Shown piece after piece: positions 9,069 to 18,300 of a stretch of 64,000 nucleotides of DNA. The notes beneath the pieces are model-generated. The model worked only from the letters and a program-made list of their open reading frames with translations, searched no databases and was not told where the DNA came from. Position 1 is the stretch's first letter. Each line of letters begins with the position of its first letter. The stretch spans positions 248,001-312,000 of the forward strand of contig NZ_VZRB01000004.1 in the NCBI RefSeq assembly GCF_008806595.1, written 5' to 3'. Source of the stretch: Streptomyces luteolifulvus (lineage in GTDB: Bacteria > Actinomycetota > Actinomycetes > Streptomycetales > Streptomycetaceae). A program made the translations under genes and the position numbers.

Positions 9069-9974
9069 ATGACGGCGAACGACGCACTCACGGTGGCGAT
9101 ACTGGGGCCCGGCGGCACGGGCGGCCTGCTCGCCGCGCTGCTCGCCCGGTCCGGGCACCGGGTGATCTGCCTGGCCGGCGAAGAGACGGCCCGCACGCTG
9201 CGTGCATCAGGCGTCCGCGTCCGCAGCGGGCAGTTCGGCGACTTCACGGCCCGTGTCGAGGCGGACACCGAGCTGCGCGAACCGGTCGACGCGTGCCTGG
9301 TCGCGGTCAAGCAGACGTCCCTCGACGCCGCCCTCGACCGCGTCCCGCCGGCAGCTCTGGGCGACGGCCTCGTCGTACCGCTGCTGAACGGAGTCGAGCA
9401 TCCGGCGGCCCTGCGCGCCCGTTACCGTCCCGACCGGGTGGCCCCGGCCGTCATCCGGGTGGAGTCCACTCGGGTGGCTCCGGGAGTGATCGAACACGGC
9501 AGTCCCTTCGTCGAGGTCGACCTGACGGGCGATGCGGTCCCCCGGAAGCGTCTCGACGCCCTGGCGCAGGTCCTGGCGGACGCCGGCCCGGTCACCCGAG
9601 TGCTGGCGGACGAGACCGCGGCGCTGTGGGCGAAGATGTCCTTCCTCGCGCCCTTCGCGCTGCTGACGACGCGCCATGCGCTTGCGCTGGGTGACGTACG
9701 GACGCTGTACCGCGAGGAGTTGACGGCCCTGGTGGCGGAGGCCGCCGTGGTGAGCTCCGCGTGCGGCGCCCCCGCGGACCCGGCACAGGCACTCGCCCGC
9801 TACGACGCGTTCCCGGCCCACACGAAGTCCTCGATGCAGCGCGATGCGGAGGCGGGTCGCCCCCTCGAACTCGACGCGATCGGCGGGGCGTTGCTGCGGG
9901 CGGCCGAACGGCACGGGGTGGCGGTGCCCGTCACGGCGCGCCTGGTACGGGAGTTGAGGACCGCCGGCCACTGA
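9069..9974 (+). CDS. panE: 2-dehydropantoate 2-reductase family enzyme
   Basis: 301 residues from the ATG at 9069 with AAGGGA upstream. The N-terminal Rossmann motif is GPGGTGGLLAALLA. The hinge AVKQTSLDAAL, the LLNGVEH segment and the C-terminal helical block WAKMSFLAPFAL with the conserved catalytic Lys match PanE/ApbA ketopantoate reductases. Those enzymes reduce 2-dehydropantoate to pantoate with NADPH in coenzyme A synthesis. Actinobacteria have several paralogues and IlvC can replace the activity, so the pantothenate role is likely but not certain. It is a single gene followed by a strong hairpin. Confidence 0.82.
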   Translation: MTANDALTVAILGPGGTGGLLAALLARSGHRVICLAGEETARTLRASGVRVRSGQFGDFTARVEADTELREPVDACLVAVKQTSLDAALDRVPPAALGDGLVVPLLNGVEHPAALRARYRPDRVAPAVIRVESTRVAPGVIEHGSPFVEVDLTGDAVPRKRLDALAQVLADAGPVTRVLADETAALWAKMSFLAPFALLTTRHALALGDVRTLYREELTALVAEAAVVSSACGAPADPAQALARYDAFPAHTKSSMQRDAEAGRPLELDAIGGALLRAAERHGVAVPVTARLVRELRTAGH

Positions 9975-9986
9975 CGGCCCGGCGAC

Positions 9987-10023
9987 GGGCGGCCCCGGCC
10001 GGTTCCCTCGGCCGGGTCCGCCC
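9987..10023. terminator. Hairpin terminator between convergent panE and VOC genes
   Basis: GGGCGGCCCCGGCCG (9987-10001) pairs with CGGCCGGGTCCGCCC (10009-10023) over a 7-base loop. The 15-bp stem has one mismatch. It sits between two convergent stops and can serve both strands; as usual in Streptomyces there is no U-tract. Confidence 0.65.
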
Positions 10024-10033
10024 AGGGACTGTC

Positions 10034-10459
10034 TCAGCGGACCGGCTCGCCGATGCCCAGCAGGTTCCCCTCGCTGTCGCGGAACCAGGCGGCGCGTTCC
10101 CCCCGCGCTCCCTTGCTGGGGTAGTTGCCTTCGATGTCGGCGATCCCGTCCTTCGTCCGCAACCCGGGCAGATCGACCTCCTCGAACACCACGCCGCGCT
10201 GCTGGAGCTGCGAGACGACCGTCTCGATGTCGTCGACCTCCCACCCCATCTGGGTGAAGGTGCCGGGCGAGGCTCCCACCGACCGGAACAGCGCGAAGTC
10301 CACCCCTCCGCACCGGTACAGCAGCCCACCGGGCCGTTCGTCGACGGGCTCAAGGCCGAGCGTCTCGGAGTAGAAGCGCCGCGCCCGGTCCAGGTCCTGG
10401 GCGGGAAGCCTGGTCGCCACGCGTCCCCTGGCCAGCGTGTTCCTGCCGTCTGCGTCCAT
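10034..10459 (-). CDS. VOC (glyoxalase/dioxygenase-fold) protein
   Basis: 141 residues. One VOC domain with two beta-alpha-beta-beta-beta modules: GRVATRLPAQDLDRARRFY at the start, then GVDFALF, the VDDIETVVSQLQQRGVVFE linker and WFRDSEGNLLGI at the end. A Glu metal ligand is visible near the C-terminus (DSEGN). Such proteins bind metals or sequester antibiotics; the substrate is unknown. The start is uncertain. The ATG at 10457-10459 has GGAGG only about two bases away, too close, and a GTG at 10523-10525 would add 22 residues and overlap the promoter region of the divergent gene at 10555. Confidence 0.75.
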   Translation of the reverse strand: MDADGRNTLARGRVATRLPAQDLDRARRFYSETLGLEPVDERPGGLLYRCGGVDFALFRSVGASPGTFTQMGWEVDDIETVVSQLQQRGVVFEEVDLPGLRTKDGIADIEGNYPSKGARGERAAWFRDSEGNLLGIGEPVR

Positions 10460-10554
10460 GCCTCCACTGTGCCGCGCACCGGAGAGACGCGCGTTTCGCA
10501 GGAACCCCGGGAAGGAACTCGCCACCCAAAATCGAACAGGCGTAGCATTGCCTC

Positions 10555-10881
10555 GTGGCTACGACCCATGACTTTCCGAGTGACCTCCTCGCCGGTCAGG
10601 AGGAGCTGCATCAGGTCCGGGCCGAGCTGTCGGCCCTGCTCAAACGGCTGCCCTGGTCGGTCGAGCCCCTGGACGGCTTCAGCGACGACAACGGCTGGCG
10701 CAAGGTGGAACGCCCCGCCTCCCCCGGTTGGACCACCGACGAGCAGGCCGAGGTGGAGAAGCTGCGGCAGCGGGAGCACGAGCTCGCCGTCTTCGTCAGC
10801 ACGCACCGTTTCTGGGCGGAGGTCGCGACCGCGGAGCGCGCGGATGCCCGTATGCAGGTGAAGCACGCGCGGGAGAGCTGA
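10555..10881 (+). CDS. Conserved hypothetical protein, charged helical
   Basis: 108 residues from the GTG at 10555. It is soluble, rich in Glu/Arg/Leu and largely helical, with a heptad-like stretch ELHQVRAELSALLKRLP near the start and DEQAEVEKLRQREHELAVFV later. An aromatic patch, STHRFWAEV, follows. I recognise no named domain; the look is that of an actinobacterial lineage-conserved protein. It is followed within 16 bases by a perfect hairpin terminator and then tRNA-Val on the other strand. Confidence 0.7.
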   Translation: MATTHDFPSDLLAGQEELHQVRAELSALLKRLPWSVEPLDGFSDDNGWRKVERPASPGWTTDEQAEVEKLRQREHELAVFVSTHRFWAEVATAERADARMQVKHARES

Positions 10882-10896
10882 AGGAGAACCGAACGT

Positions 10897-10930
10897 GGAA
10901 GACCCCGGCCGTGATCGGCCGGGGTCTTCC
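10897..10930. terminator. Perfect 14-bp hairpin terminator
   Basis: GGAAGACCCCGGCC (10897-10910) pairs perfectly with GGCCGGGGTCTTCC (10917-10930) around the loop GTGATC. It lies between the stop of the gene at 10881 and the 3' end of the minus-strand tRNA at 10935, so it probably ends both transcripts. Confidence 0.85.
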
Positions 10931-10934
10931 GATG

Positions 10935-11006
<72 letters not shown>

Positions 11007-11026
11007 GAGACGAGTCGACAGCCTAC

Positions 11027-11197
11027 ATGGCCCGGCCCCCTGTCCTGCAAACCCGTATCGCACCCCCCATCGCACCCCGTATCGCGGGCGGCGTACAGGG
11101 GCTCGAACTCGGTGCCGTACCGGACCTCGAGGCCGGCTCACCCATCGTGTCCGCGCACACCCGCGACGGCAAAGTCACCGGCCGGACGACGAACTGA
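11027..11197 (+). CDS. Doubtful 56-residue reading frame, possibly a gene remnant
   Basis: The 270-base gap between tRNA-Val and the next gene holds one short frame with reasonable third-position GC. It starts at the ATG at 11027 and ends with the segment LEAGSPIVSAHTRDGKVTG. No ribosome site is visible and I recognise no family. The C-terminal half reads like the end of a larger protein, so it may be a decayed 3' fragment. Confidence 0.25.
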   Translation: MARPPVLQTRIAPPIAPRIAGGVQGLELGAVPDLEAGSPIVSAHTRDGKVTGRTTN

Positions 11198-11277
11198 CCG
11201 GCCCGTGTGTTCGTCCTTATCCGGTGGGAGAATGACACTGGCACCGGCCGGGACGGATGACAGCACGGGAGAGGGAT

Positions 11278-12666
11278 GTGACGGCGACACCTTCGCAGCC
11301 GAATTCGCCGTTGGTGCCGCGCGCACACCACCGTCCCGGACGTCACGCGCTCCGCGACACCCTCACCCTGATCGGCCTGCCCCTCGTCGCCGCGCTCGCG
11401 CTGCCCGTCGCGTTCGCCGGCGGCGGCACCCGGCGCTGGTTCGGCGGGCGGGCCGACAGCCAGCGGGCCGAGGCGCAGGCCGCGAAGGACGCCGCCGCGG
11501 CCGCGTTCTACGAGCTGGACACCGCCCAGCGCGATCTGCGGATCTCGGTGGAGACGATCACGGCCGTGGACGACTCCCCGGCCGCCCGCCGGGCGGTCGC
11601 CGACTTCGAGGCGCTCGGCAGGCGCATCGACGAGGTCAGCCACCAGTACATCAACGCCGTGGACGCGCACGATCTCGACCGCGACGACCTGGACGCACAC
11701 ACTGCGGCGCGGGCCCGCGCCGAGCTGACCGCCGCCAAGGACGAGCTGGGTCGCGTCAAACAGGAGCTGGACCGTTTCGCCCAGGGGCTGGAGCCGCTGC
11801 TCGGCAAGGCCGAGACGCAGCTCGCCCGGCTGGCGCCCGCCGTCGAGCGGGCCCGGCAGGGGCTGCTGGCCGCCTCGAACGCGCTGGGCGCGGTCCGCGG
11901 TTCGGGCCTGAGGGCGGACGATCTCGCCGCCCGGCTCGCCGCCCTCGGGCCGGAGCTCACCCGGCTCAACCAGGGCGCCGGGCAACACGGCGTGCCGCAG
12001 ACGCTGGAGCGTGCCGAGCGGGTGGCCCGGGAGGCCGGGGCGGTCCGGGCGGAGGCCGAGCGGCTGCCGGAGCGGGCCGCCGAGATCGACCACCGGCTCG
12101 TCTCGCTGCGCACCCGCGCCGAGGCGCTGACGACCCGCGCGGGTCAGGTCGAGCCGGTGCTGAGCGAGCTGCGGCGGCGGTTCACGGCCGCCTGCTGGCA
12201 GGACCTCCAGCATGTGCCGGAGCAGGCCGCGGACGCCGTACGGCAGGCCGAGCTGAAGCTGAAGGAGGCGCAGGCCGCGCGGGACGCGCAGCGCTGGCCG
12301 GACGCGACCGCGCTGCTGTCGACGGTGCGGGCGCTGCTCAACACGACCGACGAGGCCGTGTCGGCGGCCGGGGACCGGCTGCGGCGGCTCAACGCCGTGC
12401 AGAAGGACCCGCGGCAGGAGATCGACCGGACCCGGTTCGCGATCCGGGACGCGCAGCGGCTGGCGATGGCCGGCCGCAACACGCCCGATCCGCGGGACGC
12501 GCGCCCGCTGGACGACGCGGTCGCCCGGCTGGAACGCGCCATCGGCACGCTGGAGGAGGGCCGCCACCCCGACTACTGGCACTTCCTCACGGAGACGGAG
12601 GCGGTACGCCGGACGGTGGCCGGGGTGGTCTCCCGGATCCGGGAAGAGCGGGGAGCCGGCCACTAG
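11278..12666 (+). CDS. Membrane-anchored coiled-coil protein of unknown function
   Basis: 462 residues. I prefer the GTG at 11278, with GGAGAGGG immediately upstream, over the in-frame ATG at 11257. One hydrophobic segment near residues 25-48 (LTLIGLPLVAALALPVAFAGGG) is followed by about 400 residues of almost continuous Ala/Glu/Arg/Leu helix with coiled-coil heptads and no enzymatic motif. The likely topology is a membrane anchor with a long cytoplasmic or extracytoplasmic rod. This shape suits a scaffold or spacer in the envelope or in polar-growth machinery, but nothing in the sequence fixes a role. No operon partner is apparent; the next gene is convergent. Confidence 0.75.
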   Translation: MTATPSQPNSPLVPRAHHRPGRHALRDTLTLIGLPLVAALALPVAFAGGGTRRWFGGRADSQRAEAQAAKDAAAAAFYELDTAQRDLRISVETITAVDDSPAARRAVADFEALGRRIDEVSHQYINAVDAHDLDRDDLDAHTAARARAELTAAKDELGRVKQELDRFAQGLEPLLGKAETQLARLAPAVERARQGLLAASNALGAVRGSGLRADDLAARLAALGPELTRLNQGAGQHGVPQTLERAERVAREAGAVRAEAERLPERAAEIDHRLVSLRTRAEALTTRAGQVEPVLSELRRRFTAACWQDLQHVPEQAADAVRQAELKLKEAQAARDAQRWPDATALLSTVRALLNTTDEAVSAAGDRLRRLNAVQKDPRQEIDRTRFAIRDAQRLAMAGRNTPDPRDARPLDDAVARLERAIGTLEEGRHPDYWHFLTETEAVRRTVAGVVSRIREERGAGH

Positions 12667-12715
12667 GGCCCACCGTTTGGATCACGCCTGGGCCGGCCCC
12701 CGCCGAGGACACCCG

Positions 12716-13888
12716 TCAGGTGCGGTAGGCGTAGTACGCCGCGTTCGGGTACGACGCGACGATGCTCGCCACCGACCTGCGGAAGGTGTTGTTGGAGTGG
12801 TAGGTCACATACGGCACGCCCGACGGGCTGCGGTACGTGACGATCATCGTGTGGTCCTTGGACCCGTCCTTGTCGAAGTCCACCTGGAGCACGTCACCGA
12901 CGGCCAGCTGGTAGACGTTGGTGAGGGGGGTGGTCCGCTTGGAGTTCTGAGCGAACCAGGACCACTCGTTGACGCCGACGAACGAGTGCGACTGGATGCT
13001 CGCGTTGCCGAACCACTTGGTGTAGTCGTACACATACCCCGGCACATGCTTCCAACCGCCCGCCTTCAGCGACTGACTGACGAAGTTGGTGCAGTCACCG
13101 CCCGCGCCCTGACCGTTGTAGTCCGGGTACTCCGGGTTGTAGTTGCGCCAGTACTTCTCCGCGTACGTCGCCATGGCCTTGTAGTCCAGCGCGGCGCCGG
13201 TCAGCGTCTTGGGCTTGGACGGTGCCGGCCAGGAGGTCGCCGCGCGGGGGGCGTTCGGCATCGTGTCGTCCGTCGTCGTCGCCCTGACGGACGGCTTGGA
13301 CAGCGTGTTCACCGCGAGGCCCTGGTCGGTGTCACGGATACCGGTCAGCTGCCAGTTGCCCTGCCGGTCGGCGGTGAACGTCAGCTCGTGGTGGGCCTGG
13401 AACCCGGTGGTCCTCGGCTCGTTGCCGCGGACCTTCGCATAGGTCAGGGTCGTGGTCTCGGTGACCGCGGCCTTGGCCGTACGACCCGTCACACGCGTGG
13501 CGTCCAGGGTGACGGAGGTGCTGGCCTTGCTGTACTGCTCGCCGAGTTTGGCGAGACGTGCCTTGCGCCGGTCCAGCGAGGACAGGCCGGTGTCCTCCCG
13601 GTCGGCCACGCCGGACGACACTCGGACATCCCCGGAGAAACCGCCGGTCAGCGGCTTCTCACGGTTGCCCTGCCCTCCGGTCACCAGGGCGTCCGTGCGG
13701 TCGGTGAAGACCGCGTCCGCCAGACGCTGAAAGGTCGCCTTGGTCTGCGCGTCCACCGTCGGGTCGTCGACGACGGAGGCGCCCGCGCTCCAGTTGGGCA
13801 GCAGCGCCGCTCCCGCGACGACCGAGGCGGCGGCTGCCCCGAGTATGGTGGCGCGGCGCCGCGTACGGCTCAATTTCCTTGACTTCAC
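12716..13888 (-). CDS. Secreted amidase-domain (Amidase_6) protein
   Basis: 390 residues. The start is the GTG at 13886-13888, with AGGGGA at a suitable distance. The N-terminus KLSRTRRRATILGAAAASV has an Arg-rich, Tat-like signal, with cleavage near SAGASV. The first half (to about residue 230) is a beta-rich region of unknown type. The second half holds YAEKYWRNYNPEYPDY followed by GGDCTNFVSQSLKAGGW, the nucleophilic Cys of Amidase_6. DHTMIVTYRS near residue 340 carries the likely catalytic His. The family is thought to cleave amide bonds, possibly in wall peptides. It neighbours a deacetylase-like gene and a PBP on the same strand, consistent with envelope work. Confidence 0.82.
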   Translation of the reverse strand: MKSRKLSRTRRRATILGAAAASVVAGAALLPNWSAGASVVDDPTVDAQTKATFQRLADAVFTDRTDALVTGGQGNREKPLTGGFSGDVRVSSGVADREDTGLSSLDRRKARLAKLGEQYSKASTSVTLDATRVTGRTAKAAVTETTTLTYAKVRGNEPRTTGFQAHHELTFTADRQGNWQLTGIRDTDQGLAVNTLSKPSVRATTTDDTMPNAPRAATSWPAPSKPKTLTGAALDYKAMATYAEKYWRNYNPEYPDYNGQGAGGDCTNFVSQSLKAGGWKHVPGYVYDYTKWFGNASIQSHSFVGVNEWSWFAQNSKRTTPLTNVYQLAVGDVLQVDFDKDGSKDHTMIVTYRSPSGVPYVTYHSNNTFRRSVASIVASYPNAAYYAYRT

Positions 13889-14014
13889 TGAAGATTCCCC
13901 TCTGTCCCGGCACTGGGGAAGCCGGGAAGCGAATCTTCCCACGCACTGTGTGCATGATGTGAAGAGGGCTGCGGTTGAGGTTTGGTTACTCCTTCGTACG
14001 CTCCTGAGGTCCGG

Positions 14015-15310
14015 TCACTTCACCACCGTCGACCAGTCGGGGTTCTGTGCCGGGTCCAGGCTGCGCAACCGCTCCAAGGTGTCCGGTTTCTGCGCGTCCA
14101 TCCAGTCGGCAAGTTCCTTGAAGGACACGCACTTGACGTCCTTCTTGGTGCACACGTTCTTGATGACCTGGTCGACGGCGTTCATGTAGATGCCGCCGTT
14201 CCATTCCTCGAAGTGGTTGCCGATGAACAGCGGGGCCCGGCTGCCGAAGTACACGCGGTTGAAGCCGGCCATGTAGGCGTCGAGGGTCTGCTGCTGCCAC
14301 TCGGGGTACTTGGCCGGGTCGCCGTTGGTCTCGCCCTCGGACTGGTTGTAGAGGAAGTTGAAGTCCATGGACAGGCCCTGGTAGCTGCCGCCCTCGTACG
14401 GGAGCATCTGCAGCGGGAAGTCCCAGATGCCGTTCCTCTTCACCGGCCATATCTGGTAGTCGCCCGGAGAACTGGCGTCGTAGCGCCAGCCGTAGCTCTT
14501 CATGGCCTTCAGCAGGTTCTGCTGGCCCTCCAGACAGGGCGCCCGGCCGCCCGTGACCTCCTTCTTGAAGTCGAAGGGCAGCGGGTCGACGTCCTCGTAA
14601 CCGGTGTTGGTCTTCCAGTTCTCCACGATCGAGAAGAACTGGTCGATCTCGCTCTTCCACTCCGCGACGCTCCATTCGCCGCCGCCCTTCTTCTCGCAGA
14701 AGTGGCCGTTGAAGTGGGTGCCGATCTCGTTGCCGTCGTCGTACGCCTTGCCGAGTTGCTCCAGCGTGGTGCGTATGTGCTCGTCGGTGGGGAAGCTGAT
14801 GGCCGCGGAGCCCTTGGGGTGCTGCGGGGGCTGGTAGAGGTCCTTCTTGCTCTTGGGCAGCAGATAGATGCCTGTGAGGAAGAAGGTCATATGGGCGTTG
14901 TACTCCTTGGCCAGCTCCCGGTAGTGCGAGAAGAGGTTGTCGTCGCCCGCCAGCGCGCCGTCCCAGGAGAAGACGACGAACTGGGGCGGCTTCTGGCCCG
15001 ACTTGAGCCGCTCCGGCTTCAACTGGCCTTCCTGGGGGCCCGTGTACGAGGTGGAGCCGTCCCCCAGCACCTGCGTCTCACCGTCCCACTCAGGTTCCTT
15101 GCTTGCCCCCGGCGAGGGGTTCTTGCCGGGGTCCTTGCCGGAGGACGCGGTCGGTGCGGTGTTGTCCGAGCGGTTCAGGGCCAGATAGCCCGCGACGAGC
15201 GAGGCCACGACGAGAAGGGCGGCCAGGGTCAGAAACCCGGGCCGGGTGGTACGGCGGGGAGCGGGGGCTTTTCGACGGCGGCCGGATGCCGACTGGGTGC
15301 GGGGCTTCAT
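14015..15310 (-). CDS. Membrane-anchored polysaccharide deacetylase-like protein
   Basis: 431 residues. The basic N-terminus (RRRKAPAPRRTTRP) and one hydrophobic segment at about 27-46 form a signal anchor, followed by a Pro/Ser/Lys-rich linker. The catalytic region begins FVVFSWDGALAGDD, where the Asp aligns with the NodB base, and continues with AHMTFFLTGIYLLP. GNEIGTHFNGHFC matches the H-(S/T)-x-x-x-H metal motif of family 4 carbohydrate esterases. Later motifs are divergent and the domain is longer than a classical NodB fold. It probably deacetylates wall glycan or another surface polymer. It lies 38 bases downstream of the PBP gene's stop in the same orientation. Confidence 0.82.
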   Translation of the reverse strand: MKPRTQSASGRRRKAPAPRRTTRPGFLTLAALLVVASLVAGYLALNRSDNTAPTASSGKDPGKNPSPGASKEPEWDGETQVLGDGSTSYTGPQEGQLKPERLKSGQKPPQFVVFSWDGALAGDDNLFSHYRELAKEYNAHMTFFLTGIYLLPKSKKDLYQPPQHPKGSAAISFPTDEHIRTTLEQLGKAYDDGNEIGTHFNGHFCEKKGGGEWSVAEWKSEIDQFFSIVENWKTNTGYEDVDPLPFDFKKEVTGGRAPCLEGQQNLLKAMKSYGWRYDASSPGDYQIWPVKRNGIWDFPLQMLPYEGGSYQGLSMDFNFLYNQSEGETNGDPAKYPEWQQQTLDAYMAGFNRVYFGSRAPLFIGNHFEEWNGGIYMNAVDQVIKNVCTKKDVKCVSFKELADWMDAQKPDTLERLRSLDPAQNPDWSTVVK

Positions 15311-15347
15311 GGGCGGCTCATTCTTCGGGGTTGCGGGTGCGCTGCGT

Positions 15348-18300
15348 TCAGCCGAGGGGGCTCATGGCTCTGAACCAGATGTCGTAGGGGGCGTCGGTGG
15401 CGTTCGGGCCGGCGACTCCCTTGAGCGGCAAAGGTTCCAGGCTCTTGGTCAGGTCGATGCGGTAGACGACGACGGCGGTCGACACGGACTTGTTCGTGCC
15501 GACGTACCAGGCGGCCGTGTCGTCCTGCGTGGTACCGGCCTTGCCCGCCACGGTCGCCGTGCCGGGGGCGTCGGTGTCATGGGCCAGGCGGTACGACTCC
15601 GTGAGCCCCTCGGTGACCGCGCGGGCGGTTTCGGCGCTCATCGCGGTGCGCGGCTTCGGCCGGTCCAGTGCGACCTTGGAGCCGTTGCGGGTGATCCGGC
15701 TGACCGAGTACGGCTCGGTGTGCTTGCCGTCGGCGTCGAACGTGGCGTAGCCGGTCGCCATGCGCAGCGCGCTGGGTGTCGCGCTGCCCAGGGACAGTTC
15801 GGGCACCTGCCGGCCGAAGCTGGACGGGAGGAACCCGGCCGCCTCGGCGGTCTTGCGCACATTGGGCAGGCCGGTGTCCATGCCGAGCTGCATGAACGTC
15901 GTGTTCACCGACTGGGCGAGCGCGGTGCGCAGACTGATCTGCCCCCAGTCCTTCTCGCCGTCGTTGCGGGCTTTGACCTGCTTGCCGCTGCGGTCCCAGT
16001 AGGGACCCTCGGGCGTCGTGACCGCAATGGCGTTGTCGCCGTTGTAGACCGTGTCCGGGGTGACGGGCGCCGCGATTCCGTCGCGGGTCTTGGTGACCCC
16101 GTGCTCCAGGGCCGCGGCATAGACGAAGGGGACGAACGCCGTGCCCGCCGGGACGGTGGTGGCGTTGGACTCGTTGAAGCCCTGGATACGGTGGTCCGGG
16201 CCGCCGTAGATCGCGAGGATCCTGCCGTCGGCGGTGACCGAGGCGGCGCCGTAGTGGGCGGTCTTCGCCCTGGCCGGGCTGTCCCGCTTGGCCTCCTTGC
16301 GTGCCTTGGCCACGGCGGCGGTGAGCTCGGCCTCCCGGGTGCGGTCGAAGGTGGTGTAGATCTGGTAGCCGCCCAGGTCGAACTCCTTGTCCGATATGTG
16401 TGCGGTCTTCTTGGCGTACTGGGTTGCGAGTTCGACGAGGTAGTCGGACTGCTTGCCGGTGTCGTAGGTGCGGGACTGCTTGAGGGGCTCCGGGAAGGAC
16501 TTGTACGTGGCGCGCTCGGTGGGCGACAGCTTGCCGAGGTCCACCATGCGGTCGAGGATCCACTCCCAGCGCTCGACGGCCCGGTCGTGGTTCTCCTGGC
16601 TGCGTACGGGGTCGTAGAGGCCGGCGCCCTTCAGCAGGGAGGCGAGGAAGGCGGCCTCACTGGCGTTGAGCTGGCGCACGTCCTTGCCGTAGTAGGCCTG
16701 GGCGGCGCGCTGGATGCCGTAGGTGCCGCGGCCGAACCAGCTGGTGTTGAGGTAGTTTTCGAGGATCTTGTCCTTGCTCATCTTGTTGTCGAGCTTGAGG
16801 GCGATCATCGCCTCGGTGAACTTACGGCCGACCGAGCGGTCCTGGCTCAGATAGACGTTCTTCACGTACTGCTGGGTGATGGTGGAGCCGCCCTGGGTGT
16901 CGCCCTCGCCGACGGTGCGCCACAGGGCGCGGCCGATGCCGCTGACGGAGATGCCCGGGTCGGAGTAGAAGCTCGCGTTCTCCGCGGCCAGCACCGCCCA
17001 GCGGACGTCGTCCGGGATGTCCTTCAGCGGCATCTCCTGCCGCTGCACCCAGCCGGTACGGGCCATCGGGGTGCCGTCGGACCAGAAGAAGACGTTGTCC
17101 TGCTGGGTGGCGTACGTGTTCAGGTTGTCCGGTATGTCGGTGGCGGCGTAGGCGATGGTCAGCAGCAGGCTGGTCAGCCCCAGGGAGGACAGCACGGCTC
17201 CCAGCGACTGCCGCCAGGAGGGTATCCAGCGGCGCCAGCCGGTGCGGCCGGGACGCGGGTACAGCGGCCGCAGCTTGCGGGCGTACGGCGTGACCCCTTC
17301 GACGAGCGGGGCCAGCCGGGCGGCCGCCGGGGCGAGGAGCGGCCTGAGGACAGCGGCGATACGCACGAGCACGGACGGCGGCGCCTTGCGACGCCGGGCC
17401 GACCGGGCGGGCAGGTCCGGCATGCCCGACTTGGAGGCATGCCCGGCCCGCAGCGAGTCGACCTTCAGCTGCATGGTCTCGTCCGCCGGCGGGGGCGCCT
17501 CCGCGTCGGCACGCAACGAGTCGACCTTGAGCTGCATGGTCTCGTCGGCCGGGGGGTGGGCCTTGGCAGCGCGCCCGGACTTCGGGGTCGGGTCGGCTTT
17601 CGGGGTGCCGGGCTCGGGAGTACCGGGCTTGGCGGCACCGGGCTTGGCGGCACCAGGCTTGGCGGTACCGGGCTTGGCGGTACCGGGCTTGGCGGTACCG
17701 GGCTTCGGAGTCCGGGTGTTCGGGGTTCCGGGCCGCGGAGGCGTGGCCTTCGGAGTGCCGGGTCTCGGCGCCCCGGCCGCCGGAGTCCCCGCCTTCGGGG
17801 TTGTGGATGTCGGGGTCGCGGACGTCGGGGTTGTGGACCTCGGGGTCCCGGCCTTCCCGGTCCGGCCCGCCTCGGCATCGCGGTCGGCCTTCTGCGCGTG
17901 GCCGGCCCGCAGTTGGTCGACCTTCAGCTGCATGGTCTCGTCGGCCGGCGGCGGGACCTTGGGAGCCGAGGGGTCGGCCTCGGGGGTCCGGCCGGCCTTC
18001 GGAGCGGCCGGCTGGGCAGGGCGGCCGGGATGCTGGTTGCGGTCGGACTGCTGGCCCCGGCCGGACTGCTGGGTCCGGTCGGACTGGGGAAGCCGACCGG
18101 TCCGCGGAGCCCCGGCCTTCGGAGCTCCGCCGGTCCCCGGAGCTCCAGCTCTCGGAGCCCCGCCGGTTCTCGAACCCTCGTCGGCCCCCGGAGCTCCACC
18201 TCTCGGGGCTCCGCCGGTTCTCGAACCGCCGTCGGTCCCCGGAGCCCCGGCTCTCTGAGTCCCGTCGCTCCCCGGAGTCCCCGCTCTGGGCGTCCGGTCG